Origin: Streptomyces sp. NBC_01231 | GTDB taxonomy: Bacteria > Actinomycetota > Actinomycetes > Streptomycetales > Streptomycetaceae | NCBI GenBank assembly: GCA_035999765.1 | Contig: CP108521.1 | Coordinates: 806,001-870,000 of the forward strand | DNA: 64,000 nt | Direction: 5' to 3' | In this document: in pieces, positions 16,950 to 25,630 of the stretch | How positions within the stretch are numbered: position 1 is the stretch's first letter | How the letters are laid out: each line of letters opens with the position of its first letter | Made by a program: the position numbers and the translations under genes | The notes under the pieces: model-generated | The model's input: only the letters and a program-made list of their open reading frames with translations | The model's database searches: none | Told to the model about the DNA's origin: nothing

Positions 16950-17822
16950 TCACCGGCTCGTCTCGCCGGCCAGAAAAGGCGTCAGATGCGCCAACAGCGC
17001 CTCCGGTTGCTCCTCCGGAATGAAGTGGCCGCACTCCGGGATCTCGGCACCGGTCACGTCGTCCGCGTAGCCACGCCAGATGTCCAGTGTCGGCAGGCGG
17101 GCCGGCAGCCCCGCGGAACCCCAGAGCGCCAGCAGCGGCATGGCGAGGCGGCGGCCTTCAGCGGCGTCGATGTCGTCGAGCGCGGTGTCCTCCTCCATGG
17201 CGCGGTAGTCGTCGAGGCTCGCACGCAGGGCGCCAGGGCGGGAGAACGCGCGGACGTAGCCGTCGACCGCGTCGGCTGTGAGTGCGTGGCGGTTGTAGGT
17301 CCACCGCTCGAAGAAGTACTCGAGGTAGCCGCGGATGTCCTGCCCCACCAGGCGCTCGGGCAGATCGGGCTGCATGTGGAAGAGCCAGTGCCAGTACCCG
17401 GACGCAAGCGAAGCGTCCAGGCGGCGGAACATCTCCCGGGTGGGAACGATGTCGAGCACGGCCAACCGCTCCACCTGGTCCGGGCGGTCCAGCGCCCAGC
17501 GGTGCCCCACGCGAGCGCCGCGGTCATGACCCACGATCATGACCCGTTCGAAGCCAAGCGCCTCGACGAGGCCGGCCATGTCCGCGGCCATGCGCCGCTT
17601 GTCGTAACCGGCGGTGGGCTTGTCGCTCAGGCCATACCCGCGCAGGTCCGGCGCCACAACCGTGTAGTCGGTGGCGAGATCCACCAGCACCGGCCGCCAG
17701 CAGTCGGAGGTCTGCGGCCAGCCGTGGAGCAGGACCAGCAGAGGTCCGGACCCGGCTCGGACGTAGTGCAGGCGAACCCCGTCCACCTGCGTGACGCCGG
17801 TCGTCACTGTCGGCTGTCCCAT
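16950..17822 (-). CDS. alpha/beta hydrolase, haloacetate (fluoroacetate) dehalogenase-like
   Basis: Protein of 290 residues. The residues known to matter in fluoroacetate dehalogenase RPA1163 are all present with nearly constant offset: nucleophile Asp100, carboxylate-binding Arg101 and Arg104 (GHDRGARVGHR), acid Asp124 (LDIVPT), halide-pocket His145 and Trp146 (YWHWLF), Tyr206 (DDYRA) and base His266 (CGHFIPEE). HGWPQT provides the oxyanion turn. It would hydrolyse a 2-haloacetate to glycolate in the cytoplasm. A related epoxide hydrolase would lack the Arg pair and His-Trp. It is divergent from a CGNR regulator across a 50-base gap holding a perfect palindrome. Confidence 0.82.
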   Translation of the reverse strand: MGQPTVTTGVTQVDGVRLHYVRAGSGPLLVLLHGWPQTSDCWRPVLVDLATDYTVVAPDLRGYGLSDKPTAGYDKRRMAADMAGLVEALGFERVMIVGHDRGARVGHRWALDRPDQVERLAVLDIVPTREMFRRLDASLASGYWHWLFHMQPDLPERLVGQDIRGYLEYFFERWTYNRHALTADAVDGYVRAFSRPGALRASLDDYRAMEEDTALDDIDAAEGRRLAMPLLALWGSAGLPARLPTLDIWRGYADDVTGAEIPECGHFIPEEQPEALLAHLTPFLAGETSR

Positions 17823-17846
17823 GGATGGCGCCTTCCTGACACGAGC

Positions 17847-17865
17847 TAACCGTCTTAGACGGTTA
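17847..17865. promoter_or_regulatory. palindromic operator between dehalogenase and CGNR gene
   Basis: TAACCGTC-TTA-GACGGTTA, perfect eight-base arms, nearly filling the 50-base gap between the two divergent starts. A protein bound here would block both promoters. The CGNR protein is the natural candidate. Confidence 0.65.
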
Positions 17866-17872
17866 AGCTAAC

Positions 17873-18493
17873 GTGCAGAATGGAGACGTGGCAACGGACG
17901 ACATGTGGATCTGGGACGGCGGACGAGTCTGCCTGGACTTCGCGAACACCCTCCGAAGCCGGTGGAGAACCACTCCGGAGGAGACGCTCCGAGGACCGGA
18001 CGACCTTATGGGCTGGCTCCGGGAGGCTCGTCTGCTCGCACCGGGGACCACCGAGCCCGTCACGGCAGCCGTCCTCGCATCCGCCCGACGGCTGCGCGAG
18101 AGCGTCGACCGGGCCGTACTGGCGGTCAGCGACGGCAGGCTGCCCACATCCGGAGACGTGACGCTGCTCAACCGATCGGCAGCGGCGGCCCCCAGACCCG
18201 CTCTGCACATCGTCATCAGCCACGACCGCCTGGAGCCCGCCGGCACCTCGACCCATGCCGCCGACCCCACACTCGCGCTGGCGCTCGTCGCCCAGGACGC
18301 CGTCGACTTGCTTCTGTCCTCCGAGATCCGGCGGGTACGCGTCTGCGGAGCGGACCGCTGCGCCCTGCGCTTCCTGGACCGCTCCCCCGCCCACAACCGC
18401 CGCTGGTGCTCCATGTCCCGCTGCGGAAACCGCACCAAGGTCCGCCTCCATCAGGCGCGTACACGACAGGGCGGTCGGGCTACGGAGAGCTGA
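17873..18493 (+). CDS. CGNR zinc-finger (ABATE domain) putative regulator
   Basis: Protein of 206 residues. The N-terminal DMWIWDGGRVCLDFANTLRSR is the start of the ABATE stress-response domain. The C-terminus has the zinc-finger pair VCGADRC and WCSMSRCGNR with the defining CGNR, followed by a basic tail suited to DNA binding. Such proteins usually sit next to, and regulate, an enzyme; here the divergent dehalogenase-like hydrolase. Start is uncertain: GTG 17873 gives a leaderless or near-leaderless gene; GTG 17888 and ATG 17903 (before WIWDGG) are also possible. Confidence 0.82.
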   Translation: MQNGDVATDDMWIWDGGRVCLDFANTLRSRWRTTPEETLRGPDDLMGWLREARLLAPGTTEPVTAAVLASARRLRESVDRAVLAVSDGRLPTSGDVTLLNRSAAAAPRPALHIVISHDRLEPAGTSTHAADPTLALALVAQDAVDLLLSSEIRRVRVCGADRCALRFLDRSPAHNRRWCSMSRCGNRTKVRLHQARTRQGGRATES

Positions 18494-18509
18494 CGGAGGA
18501 GTCCTCACC

Positions 18510-18785
18510 AACTCGGGCGGCCTCATGCGAAAGGCTGGGCAGGGACACTCTCGGTTCGCTTGGCTTGCACCGGGCGGCCGCATTCGCAGCGCATCCGGAC
18601 GTCGACGTGCGCACCGCACTCGTAGGGTCGCGTCAGTACCGCCGCCCCCTCCGGAGCGGCGCGGTGACGATCACCCCACGGCAGCAGCCCCATCACGGCC
18701 GGCCGGCATCAGATCCATCCCTCAGGGGTGATCACACACGTCGGCCGACTCCGCGAACCGGGCTCCCTCGCGGCCTCGACTCGTG
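18510..18785 (-). pseudogene. decayed HxlR-type regulator (C-terminal part)
   Basis: This stretch aligns base by base with the 3' two-thirds of the intact HxlR gene at 35389-35898 (for example CAGCCCCATCACGGCCGG and GGCCGACTCCGCGA are shared), but indels and stops break the frame and the 5' third with the recognition helix is missing. It fills the otherwise empty 370-base gap between the CGNR gene and the hydrolase at 18866. A gene fragment, not expressed as a regulator. Confidence 0.7.
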
Positions 18786-18865
18786 ACCGGTTGAGGGACG
18801 TCGACACCTGGGCCGGAGAAGCCTCCCTCGTCCCCGGCGCACATGCCGCCCGTCCCTGACACCCC

Positions 18866-19732
18866 CTACCGCTCAAGGAAGTCGAGGGCCTCCGTCACGA
18901 ACTGCTCGTGGAACTGGAAGATGCCTCCGTGGCCGGCGTCGGGGTAGACGACGATGTCGGCGTTCGGCAGTCGCCGCGCCAGTTCGAACGAGTTCGTCGT
19001 CGGCACCATCCTGTCACTCTCACCGTTGGCGACGAGCACGGGCTGATGGATGACGGAGAGGTCCTGGGGCTGCGCGAGCCCCCAACGGTGGATGGCCTTG
19101 AGCTGGGCGAAGTACGACGTGAGGGAGATCGCCTTGTCCCGGTCATGGGTGCGCTCCTTGAGACGGGCCAAGAACTGCTTTCCCGCTCGGCGCCCGCCCG
19201 CGGTACGGGTGAAGAAGAGGAACTGCTTCGGGTCCTGGAGGGTGAACAGGGCCCGGACAGTGTCGAGATGGGACAGCCGGCTCACGTTCGTGATGCCTTC
19301 GCCGCCCGCCGGGCCGGTGCCCGAGAGGATCAGCCTGCGGACGAGTTGCGGTTCGTCCTGCGCGATCACCTGGGCGATCATGCCGCCCATGGAGAAGCCG
19401 TGGATGTCGACATGCTCGAGCCCGAGCGCCCGGATGAAGGTGACGGCATCCTTCGCCATCTCCTCGATGGTCTTCGGTGTCGAGCCGCTGGAAGCGCCGA
19501 CGCCCCTGTTGTCGAAGGTGATGACGCGGTGCCTGGCGGCGACGCCGTCGACGACCCGGGGGTCCCAGTTGTCGAGGACCGCGGCAAGGTGGGTGATGAA
19601 GACCACCGGGACTCCGGTCTTCGGGCCCAGGTCGCGGTAGGCGAAGGTCACTCCCCCGGCGGTGAGGGTGCGGGTGGGTGCCTCCTTGTACGACGTCACC
19701 GCGTCGCCTCGTACTCCTTGTGCGTCGTTCAC
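18866..19732 (-). CDS. alpha/beta hydrolase
   Basis: Protein of 288 residues. Nucleophile Ser114 in HGFSMGGM, acid in NGESDRMVPT and base His in DAGHGGIF form the triad; the oxyanion turn is the unusual FITHLAAVLDNWD rather than HGxP. The closest kin by eye are non-haem peroxidase/arylesterase-like hydrolases. I chose GTG 19732, which has AAGGG about eight bases upstream; the longer frame to 19843 has no resemblance. Site D of the recurring palindrome lies upstream, and the TetR at 20190 is divergent. A fragment of a paralogue lies at 45277-45460 next to a broken TetR paralogue. Confidence 0.88.
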   Translation of the reverse strand: MNDAQGVRGDAVTSYKEAPTRTLTAGGVTFAYRDLGPKTGVPVVFITHLAAVLDNWDPRVVDGVAARHRVITFDNRGVGASSGSTPKTIEEMAKDAVTFIRALGLEHVDIHGFSMGGMIAQVIAQDEPQLVRRLILSGTGPAGGEGITNVSRLSHLDTVRALFTLQDPKQFLFFTRTAGGRRAGKQFLARLKERTHDRDKAISLTSYFAQLKAIHRWGLAQPQDLSVIHQPVLVANGESDRMVPTTNSFELARRLPNADIVVYPDAGHGGIFQFHEQFVTEALDFLER

Positions 19733-19855
19733 GGCCGTGCCCTTCTGCATGGGGGTTTCTGGACTGCGGCTGCAGTCAGTTCGGTCGCCGGGAGAAGGTC
19801 CGTAGGAGACGGAACCCTGTGCGGTTGAGTCCTTCAGCATCACGCCGACAATTAG

Positions 19856-19869
19856 AGTATGACCATAAT
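19856..19869. promoter_or_regulatory. ATTAYG-N2-CRTAAT palindrome (site D)
   Basis: AGTATGACCATAAT, 13 of 14 matches, 124 bases upstream of the hydrolase start on the minus strand. Placed to control the hydrolase. Confidence 0.6.
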
Positions 19870-20113
19870 TTCATGCGCTCGCAAGGGGTGCGCCGCACTC
19901 AATGGCGGCGAGGCCGCGACAGTGATTCGGCTCCGCCGGACGCCTCCCATGAGGCAGGCCCTCGATGTGCGCCAGCACGCGAGGCCACGTCACCGGGCGC
20001 ACCGACCACCGACCGAACCGCGGGCCACAGCTGCCTCACGGGCCTGCTCGCGCGCCGCACTGAAGACGTTTCACGATGCGAACATGCGGCCACTGACACC
20101 TCGGCGCCATTGA

Positions 20114-20127
20114 ATTACGTTCGACAT
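20114..20127. promoter_or_regulatory. ATTAYG half-site element (site E)
   Basis: ATTACGTTCGACAT, with a perfect left half and a degenerate right half, followed by ATAACATACAG. About 60 bases upstream of the TetR start at 20190; a possible autoregulatory site. Confidence 0.4.
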
Positions 20128-20189
20128 AACATACAGTGAAGGAGCAGACGGAGGGTGCGGGACCCTTCTGGGCGACGAAGGAGCATGGG

Positions 20190-20795
20190 GTGCGATACGG
20201 GAAAGATCACAAACCGGTGACCAGGCAGCGCATCATCGAGACTGCCGGACGACGACTCAAGCGGGACGGCATCGACGGCTCGAGCGTCGCGACGCTCATG
20301 AAGGACGCGGGGCTGACCAACGGCGCCTTCTACACCCACTTCACGTCCAAGGACGAGCTGGTCGCCACCGCGGTCGCCGACCAACTGCATACACAGAACG
20401 CGATCATCGTCGCGCACGCGTCACCCGGACGCGATGGACTCGAACAGATCGTGCGGTGGTACCTGTCCGCCCGGCACCGCAGCAGCCCCGACGACGGCTG
20501 CCCGTCCGCCGCCCTGCTCGACGAAATCGGACGCTGCGCAGATCCCACCAAGCAGGCCTACACAGACGGCGTACTGATCGTCATCGACGGCATCGCCGCC
20601 CGTCTGGCGCCCAGCGATCCGCGCTCGGCCCGCACCAGGGCACTGAGCGCCTACGCCATGATGGCCGGGACGCTCCAACTCTCCCGAGCCCTCGCCGACC
20701 AGCAACTTGCCGATGACCTTCTCGAACAGGGCATCCGCAACGCCCTCAATCTGCTGGACGTGGAGAACGAGCCCACCAGCTCGACCTTGAACTGA
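20190..20795 (+). CDS. TetR/AcrR family repressor (paralogue 1 of 3)
   Basis: Protein of 201 residues beginning at GTG 20190 (VRYGKDHKPVTRQR) with GGAG seven bases upstream. The helix-turn-helix covers residues 12-57 (RIIETAGRRLKRDGIDGS, then LTNGAFYTHFTSKDEL). The C-terminal domain has DGCPSAALLDEIGRC, typical of the group. It is very similar throughout to the TetR at 28812-29417 and the frameshifted one at 44371-44945. The same palindrome flanks all three. It probably controls the hydrolase at 18866, itself, and the amidase/ene-reductase operon downstream. Confidence 0.92.
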   Translation: MRYGKDHKPVTRQRIIETAGRRLKRDGIDGSSVATLMKDAGLTNGAFYTHFTSKDELVATAVADQLHTQNAIIVAHASPGRDGLEQIVRWYLSARHRSSPDDGCPSAALLDEIGRCADPTKQAYTDGVLIVIDGIAARLAPSDPRSARTRALSAYAMMAGTLQLSRALADQQLADDLLEQGIRNALNLLDVENEPTSSTLN

Positions 20796-20823
20796 GTTCA
20801 CGAGGGAAGACGGCAGAAATTGA

Positions 20824-20851
20824 CGTATGGCCGTAATAGTATGACCGTTCG
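20824..20851. promoter_or_regulatory. tandem ATTAYG-N2-CRTAAT palindromes (site F)
   Basis: CGTATGGCCGTAAT at 20824-20837, followed directly by the weaker AGTATGACCGTTCG at 20838-20851. The pair ends 75 bases before the amidase GTG at 20927. Adjacent sites suggest cooperative binding. Confidence 0.55.
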
Positions 20852-20926
20852 CTATTGCGGGATCAGGTGGGCCGTCCCCTTTCGGCCTCTGGGCCCGCCG
20901 AACCGGCAACAGAAACGAGGCTCTCC

Positions 20927-22396
20927 GTGCGTGACCTCCCGTTCCAGTCAGCCGCGGACCAGTTGAGTGCGCTGGCCTCGGGCGAGATGTCGAGTGAGGA
21001 ACTGCTCGAGGTCTACCTGAGCCGCATCGACGCCCACAACGAGACGCTCAACGCGATCGTCACCCTTGACGTCGAGCGGGCGCGACGCGAGGCCAGGAAC
21101 GCCGACGCGAGACGTGCGAGCGGGGCAGAACTCGGCCCGCTGCACGGTCTGCCGATCACGCTGAAGGACAGCTATGAGACCGCCGGCCTGCGGACCGTCT
21201 GTGGTCGGCCCCACCTCAAGGACTACGTGCCCGAACAGGACGCCGAGGCGGTGCGACGGCTGCGTGCCGCGGGTGCGGTGATCATCGGCAAGACCAACAT
21301 GCCCGCGGGGAACCAGGACGTCCAGGCGGACAACCCGGTGTTCGGACCGACGCTGAACCCGTGGAACACCGCACGCACGTCAGGAGGCTCCGCAGGGGGC
21401 GGCGCCGTGGCTACGGCCGCAGGGCTGACCGCTTTCGACTTCGGCTCGGAAATCGGCGGATCCACTCGGATCCCGGCACACTTCAACGGCCTCTACGGAC
21501 ACAAGGCGACCTGGCGGTCCATCCCGCTCATCGGCCACGTGCCGGGCGGACCCGGTGTCGGGCGGTGGGGGGAGATCGACCTCGCCTGTGCGGGCGCCCA
21601 GGTGCGCGAGGCGCGGGACCTTGTTCCCGTCCTCCACGCGACAGTAGGGCCGCCCGAGCGCGACGGCGGTTTCAGCTACACCCTCGCACCCCCCAGGGCG
21701 AGCGAGCTGGACGGCTTCCGGGTCGCGGTGTGGCCAGAGGACCCCTCGTGCCCCGTCGACCACGACATCGCCACAGCGATGGACGACGCCCTGAAGGCCC
21801 TCAAGGCGGCCGGCGCGAAGGTCGAGGTGCGGCCCTCCGGCCTCCCCGGCGACATGGCGACCAGTCATGACATTTTCCTGCGCCTGCTCTTCGGTGCGTT
21901 CACCTACGACCGATCCGGACTGACGGCGGCCTCCAACACGGCGCTCCTCGCGCGTCTTGCCCAGCATCCTCGCGGAGAGGCGCTGTACGCCTTGCGAGGA
22001 ACCTTCCAGTCGCACTACAGCTGGCTCCAGGCGGACGTGGCACGCCATGAGCTGCGGCAGCGGTGGACCGAGTTCTTCCGGGACTTCGATGTCCTCCTCA
22101 TGCCGGTCACGCCGACCACGGCACCGCCTCATCACAACAAGCCGATCGACAGATTCGGACGCCGGATCCAGGTCGACGAGCGTCCGCGCCCCTACTGGGA
22201 CCAGGTCAAGTGGAGCGCCATCGCCAACGTGGCCGGCTCTCCGGCGACGACCCTCCCCGTGCGAACCGGCAGAGATGGTCTGCCTGTCGGGCTCCAGGCG
22301 ATGGGTCCGAGCGGCGGCGACCTCACCACCATCAAGTTCGCCGAGCTCCTCGGCCGAGAACTCGAGGGCTACCAGCCCCCTCCGGCCTTCATGTGA
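20927..22396 (+). CDS. amidase (amidase signature family)
   Basis: Protein of 489 residues, hydrolysing a carboxamide. The Ser-cis-Ser-Lys triad is in place: Lys80 in GLPITLKDS, Ser155 in SGGSAGGG and nucleophile Ser179 in GSEIGGSTRIP. Total length is normal for the family. GTG 20927 has GAGG seven bases upstream and the family N-terminus LPFQSAADQLSAL begins there. The ene-reductase follows 79 bases later and is probably co-transcribed. Fatty-acid-amide or aryl-amide substrates are likely; indole-acetamide type is possible. A 40-residue piece of an amidase paralogue survives at about 29865-29980. Confidence 0.92.
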   Translation: MRDLPFQSAADQLSALASGEMSSEELLEVYLSRIDAHNETLNAIVTLDVERARREARNADARRASGAELGPLHGLPITLKDSYETAGLRTVCGRPHLKDYVPEQDAEAVRRLRAAGAVIIGKTNMPAGNQDVQADNPVFGPTLNPWNTARTSGGSAGGGAVATAAGLTAFDFGSEIGGSTRIPAHFNGLYGHKATWRSIPLIGHVPGGPGVGRWGEIDLACAGAQVREARDLVPVLHATVGPPERDGGFSYTLAPPRASELDGFRVAVWPEDPSCPVDHDIATAMDDALKALKAAGAKVEVRPSGLPGDMATSHDIFLRLLFGAFTYDRSGLTAASNTALLARLAQHPRGEALYALRGTFQSHYSWLQADVARHELRQRWTEFFRDFDVLLMPVTPTTAPPHHNKPIDRFGRRIQVDERPRPYWDQVKWSAIANVAGSPATTLPVRTGRDGLPVGLQAMGPSGGDLTTIKFAELLGRELEGYQPPPAFM

Positions 22397-22475
22397 CGAT
22401 CCGCCGACCCGCACTGTCCCGAACCCGGCCCCCAGGCAACCCCTGCTGGCGCCGACCACACCGAAGAAGGCCCCG

Positions 22476-23723
22476 TTGAACACGCTGGACACCTCCCTCA
22501 CACTCCCGAACGGCCAGATACTGCCCAACCGCCTGATGAAGTCGGCGCTCAGCGAGGCGCTGGGAAACAAGGACAACGCACCCGACGAGCGCCTCAGCCG
22601 TCTGTACTCGACATGGAGCCGAGGCGGCTATGGCCTCATGATCACCGGCAACGTCATGGTCGATCGCGCACAGCTCGGTGAACCGGGCAACATCGTCATC
22701 GAGGACGAGCGTGATCTCGACGCGCTCTCGCGCTGGGCCAAGTCAGCCCAGGACTCGGGCGGGGCGATCTGGGCACAGCTCAACCACCCCGGACGTCAGG
22801 CCAACCCTTTGGCACTCGGACACACGCCGGTGGCCCCCAGCCCGATCCCGACGAAACTGCCCGGAGCCGCAACGCCGCGCGAACTGCGACCGGCAGAGAT
22901 CGAGGAGATCATCGAGCGCTTCGCCACGGCCGCGGCCGTGTGCGAGACAGCCGGCTTCAACGGCGTACAGGTGCAAGGGGCGCACGGGTATCTCATCTCG
23001 CAGTTCCTGTCACCGCTGTCGAACCGGCGCGACGACGACTGGGGCGGTGATCCCGAGCGGCGGATGCGTTTCGGCCTCGAGGTCGTCCGCCGTATCCGCG
23101 GCCGCGTCAGGCCCGGCTTCGCCGTGGGCATCAAACTCAACTCGGCGGACTTCCAGCGGGGCGGATTCACCGAAGACGAGTCCCAGGCCGTGTTGGCCGC
23201 GCTCGCCCACGAAGGCGTCGACCTCATCGAAGTCAGCGGCGGCAGTTACGAGTCCATGGCAATGAGCGGCTCGGCGGCCCCCAGCACCAGGGCACGCGAG
23301 GCGTACTTCCTGGAATACGCCCGCACCGTCCGCAAGCTCGTGGGCGACATCCCCCTCGCCGTCACAGGCGGATTCCGCACCCGTGATGCCATGCGGCGAG
23401 CCGTACAGGCCGGCGAATGCGACGTGGTCGGCATCGGCCGGCCGGCGATCACCACGCCAGACGCGGCCCGACTCATCCTCGAAGGGCAGGCCCAGGAACT
23501 CACGGCACACCAGGTGCGCTACGGCATGAGAGCCCTGCTGGGCACGATCGCCGACCTCAAGGTCCTGGACGGGGTACTGGACATCAGCTGGCACACCGAC
23601 CAGATACATCGCCTCGGGAACGGCCTGCACCCCGACCTGAATCGCGGCAGCCTTGCCGCCACCATCGCAATGGTGCGGCGAAACGGGCGCACCTCGTTCC
23701 GCGCCAAGCGCGGTGGGTCGTAA
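22476..23723 (+). CDS. NADH:flavin oxidoreductase, Old Yellow Enzyme family
   Basis: Protein of 415 residues, an FMN-dependent ene-reductase TIM barrel. Landmarks are the FMN-site start TLPNGQILPNRLMKSALSE, WAQLNHPGRQ, and the substrate-binding GAHGYLISQFLSPLSNRRDDDWGG segment, where the usual His-x-x-Asn/His pair appears as HGYL. A late DVVGIGRP binds phosphate. The start is TTG 22476, with GAAGG five bases before it; no ATG or GTG fits. It follows the amidase and probably shares its promoter at site F. Reduces an activated alkene of unknown structure. Confidence 0.88.
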   Translation: MNTLDTSLTLPNGQILPNRLMKSALSEALGNKDNAPDERLSRLYSTWSRGGYGLMITGNVMVDRAQLGEPGNIVIEDERDLDALSRWAKSAQDSGGAIWAQLNHPGRQANPLALGHTPVAPSPIPTKLPGAATPRELRPAEIEEIIERFATAAAVCETAGFNGVQVQGAHGYLISQFLSPLSNRRDDDWGGDPERRMRFGLEVVRRIRGRVRPGFAVGIKLNSADFQRGGFTEDESQAVLAALAHEGVDLIEVSGGSYESMAMSGSAAPSTRAREAYFLEYARTVRKLVGDIPLAVTGGFRTRDAMRRAVQAGECDVVGIGRPAITTPDAARLILEGQAQELTAHQVRYGMRALLGTIADLKVLDGVLDISWHTDQIHRLGNGLHPDLNRGSLAATIAMVRRNGRTSFRAKRGGS

Positions 23724-23777
23724 GCGCCTGCGGCTTCAACGGGAGCGAGGCGGGTCATGAGCGCCTGCGGCTTCAAC
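23723..23777. repeat. direct repeat of AGCGCCTGCGGCTTCAAC
   Basis: Identical 18-base copies at 23723-23740 and 23760-23777, immediately after the ene-reductase stop. In one frame the repeat would encode SACGFN twice. No function evident. Confidence 0.6.
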
Positions 23778-23844
23778 CGGTTGGAGCCCCCGCTGAGCCT
23801 GCCTCGGGACAGGGGCGACCACGAACTCCGCTTCGAGCGCCTTC

Positions 23845-24319
23845 ACTTGGCCGAGTGCGCGTCGCCACGCTTCGCGACCTCGGCCCGCAGATTCGGCGAG
23901 CGCGGGTGCACGGGTTCGTTGAGGACGTCACCGGCGACGGCCGACTTCAGCCTCGGCACCCAGAGCACGGTCGGGTCGTCTCCGAGGACCTGGTGGAGGG
24001 CGAAGATCAGTTGCGGCGCTGCCCAGGGTCGTGGCGCGTCCGCCACGACCCTGCCGCCGTCAGAACATCGTGTTGTCGTTGGCGGACGTAGGTGTCGACG
24101 GCGGACAGGTCCCTGCGGACCAGGAGCTGGTCGACGAACTCGGTGACCAGCTTCTTGTTGTACGCGGTGAACCACCGCTGCTCCGGCGCCTCGGTCTGCG
24201 GCAGCGCTGAGGGTGGAGAACATGTCGTAGCCGTTGGCCGTGGTCGCCGGCACCTCCTGCTGCATGTAGTCCGGCCGTACACGGCGGTCGATGACGGCCG
24301 TGTCGCTCCCGTCGAACAC
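23845..24319 (-). pseudogene. SnoaL-like (NTF2-fold) protein, frameshifted remnant
   Basis: In the gap of 620 bases before the next gene, three minus-strand frames in turn give pieces of an NTF2-fold SnoaL-like protein: FDGSDTAVIDRRVRPDYMQ, then YNKKLVTEFVDQLLVRRDL with SAVDTYVR, then LIFALHQVLGDDPTVL. No single frame carries the whole domain (normally about 130 residues), and two copies of the N-terminal part seem present. This is best read as one or two decayed genes. It would have been downstream of the MDR gene at 24344-25324. Confidence 0.5.
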
Positions 24320-24343
24320 GGTCGGGAGGGTTTGGACGGCGAG

Positions 24344-25324
24344 CTACGTCGTCGCCGCCCCTTCCACGGTCAGCACGATCTTGCCGGTGGTACGGCCGGT
24401 CTCGCCCAGGGCGTGGGCCTTGGCGGCCTCTGCGAGCGGGAAGGTGGCCTCGATGTGGGCGCGCAGAGCGCCGCTTTCGACGAGGTCGGCGATGGCCTGC
24501 ATGCCGGCACGGTCGGCCTCGACGAGGAGGGCCTCGTAGCGGATGCCCCGTTCGGCGATGCCGGCCAGCTCGTCGGGGTCGACGGGTACGGGGAGGATCG
24601 AGACGAGGGTGCCGCCCGGGCGCAGCACGGCGACGGAGCGGGCGCGGGCGGCGGTGTCCAGCGAGATCGGGTCGAGGACCACGTCGATGTCCTTGACGGC
24701 CTCGGTGAAGTCGACCGTGTGGTAGTCGATGGCCTCGTCCATTCCCAGGGACCGCAGGAAGTCGTGCTTGGCGGCACTGGCGGTGCCGATGACGTAGGCG
24801 CCGCGGGACTTGGCGATCTGGACGGCGAGATGGCCGACGCCGCCGGCTGCCGCGTGGATGAGGACGCGCTGCCCGGGCTGGATGTCGGCGGTGTCGACGA
24901 GTGCCTGGTAGGCGGTCAGTGCGGCGAGCGGCAGGGCACCGGCCTGGACGTGGTCGATACCGGCGGGCTTGTGGACGAAGGCGCGGGCGGGGCCGGTCAC
25001 GTATTCGGCGTGGGAGCCGACGCCGTGGGGGTAGGGCAGCATGCCGAAGACCTCGTCGCCCGGCTTGAACAGGGTGACGCCGGTGCCGACGGCCTCGACG
25101 ACTCCGGATACGTCCCAGCCCAGGATGAGGGGGAGGCCATTGGCGGTCATGGGCTGGGCGCGGTTCCACCAGTCGGTGGGGTTGACGCCGGCCGCGCGGA
25201 CGGCGATCAGGATCTCACTCAACCCCGGCTCAGGACGGGGCAGTTCGACTTCCTTGAGCACCTCGGGGGAACCGTGGGCGTCCTGGCGGATGGCGCGCAT
25301 GGTGGCGGTACGGGGATTCGTCAT
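24344..25324 (-). CDS. NADP-dependent MDR oxidoreductase (quinone oxidoreductase type)
   Basis: Protein of 326 residues, zinc-free medium-chain reductase. N-terminal GroES-like domain with VRAAGVNPTDWWNRA and LGWDVSGVVEAVG, then a Rossmann domain with LIHAAAGGVGHLAVQIAK. These enzymes reduce quinones or enones with NADPH. ATG 25324 is chosen although the ribosome site is weak; MRAIRQDAHG at 25300 is an alternative. It is divergent from a GlxA-type AraC regulator, and both promoter regions carry a copy of the same palindrome (25361-25374 and 25597-25609). Confidence 0.9.
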   Translation of the reverse strand: MTNPRTATMRAIRQDAHGSPEVLKEVELPRPEPGLSEILIAVRAAGVNPTDWWNRAQPMTANGLPLILGWDVSGVVEAVGTGVTLFKPGDEVFGMLPYPHGVGSHAEYVTGPARAFVHKPAGIDHVQAGALPLAALTAYQALVDTADIQPGQRVLIHAAAGGVGHLAVQIAKSRGAYVIGTASAAKHDFLRSLGMDEAIDYHTVDFTEAVKDIDVVLDPISLDTAARARSVAVLRPGGTLVSILPVPVDPDELAGIAERGIRYEALLVEADRAGMQAIADLVESGALRAHIEATFPLAEAAKAHALGETGRTTGKIVLTVEGAATT

Positions 25325-25630
25325 GCGTCCAGCGTCGCTGCCTGCCACTCTCAAGCGCCATGGCATGAATGCCAACTTTCAACGGGATCACGCCAGGGCG
25401 AGAAGGGCGCCTCGACTGATGACGGCGGCGACAAGGACGGCCATGATCGCGTCGGAATGGATGCGGCAGACGAGCGCGGCAGTGTCCACGACGGTGTTCT
25501 CCGATCTCGGCGAGGACATGGAAGCCCTGATGTGCGGCCCACCAGGTGACGCTGCGCGCGAAGCGTCCAGCGTGCTGCCGTGAGCGTCCGATACCATGGC
25601 ATGAATCCAATTTTTCGACGGGATCACGCC
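25325..25630. promoter_or_regulatory. duplicated promoter/operator segment between MDR and GlxA-type genes
   Basis: The two ends of this 306-base gap are copies of each other: GCGTCCAGCGT-GCTGCC (25325 and 25563), then CCATGGCATGAAT (25358 and 25594), then CGGGATCACGCCA. The left copy holds a perfect palindrome TGGCATGAATGCCA at 25361-25374; in the right copy one base is missing. The middle 170 bases hold no recognisable gene. A duplicated operator for the AraC-type regulator is the simplest reading. Confidence 0.6.

Noticed and set aside
23843..24319. The 158-codon minus-strand frame as an intact SnoaL-like gene
   Set aside because: The SnoaL-like pieces are spread over different frames and partly duplicated, so it is listed as a remnant.
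25395..25560. Short open frames in the MDR/GlxA gap as a small gene
   Set aside because: No ribosome site, no family resemblance, and the flanks are a duplicated promoter segment.
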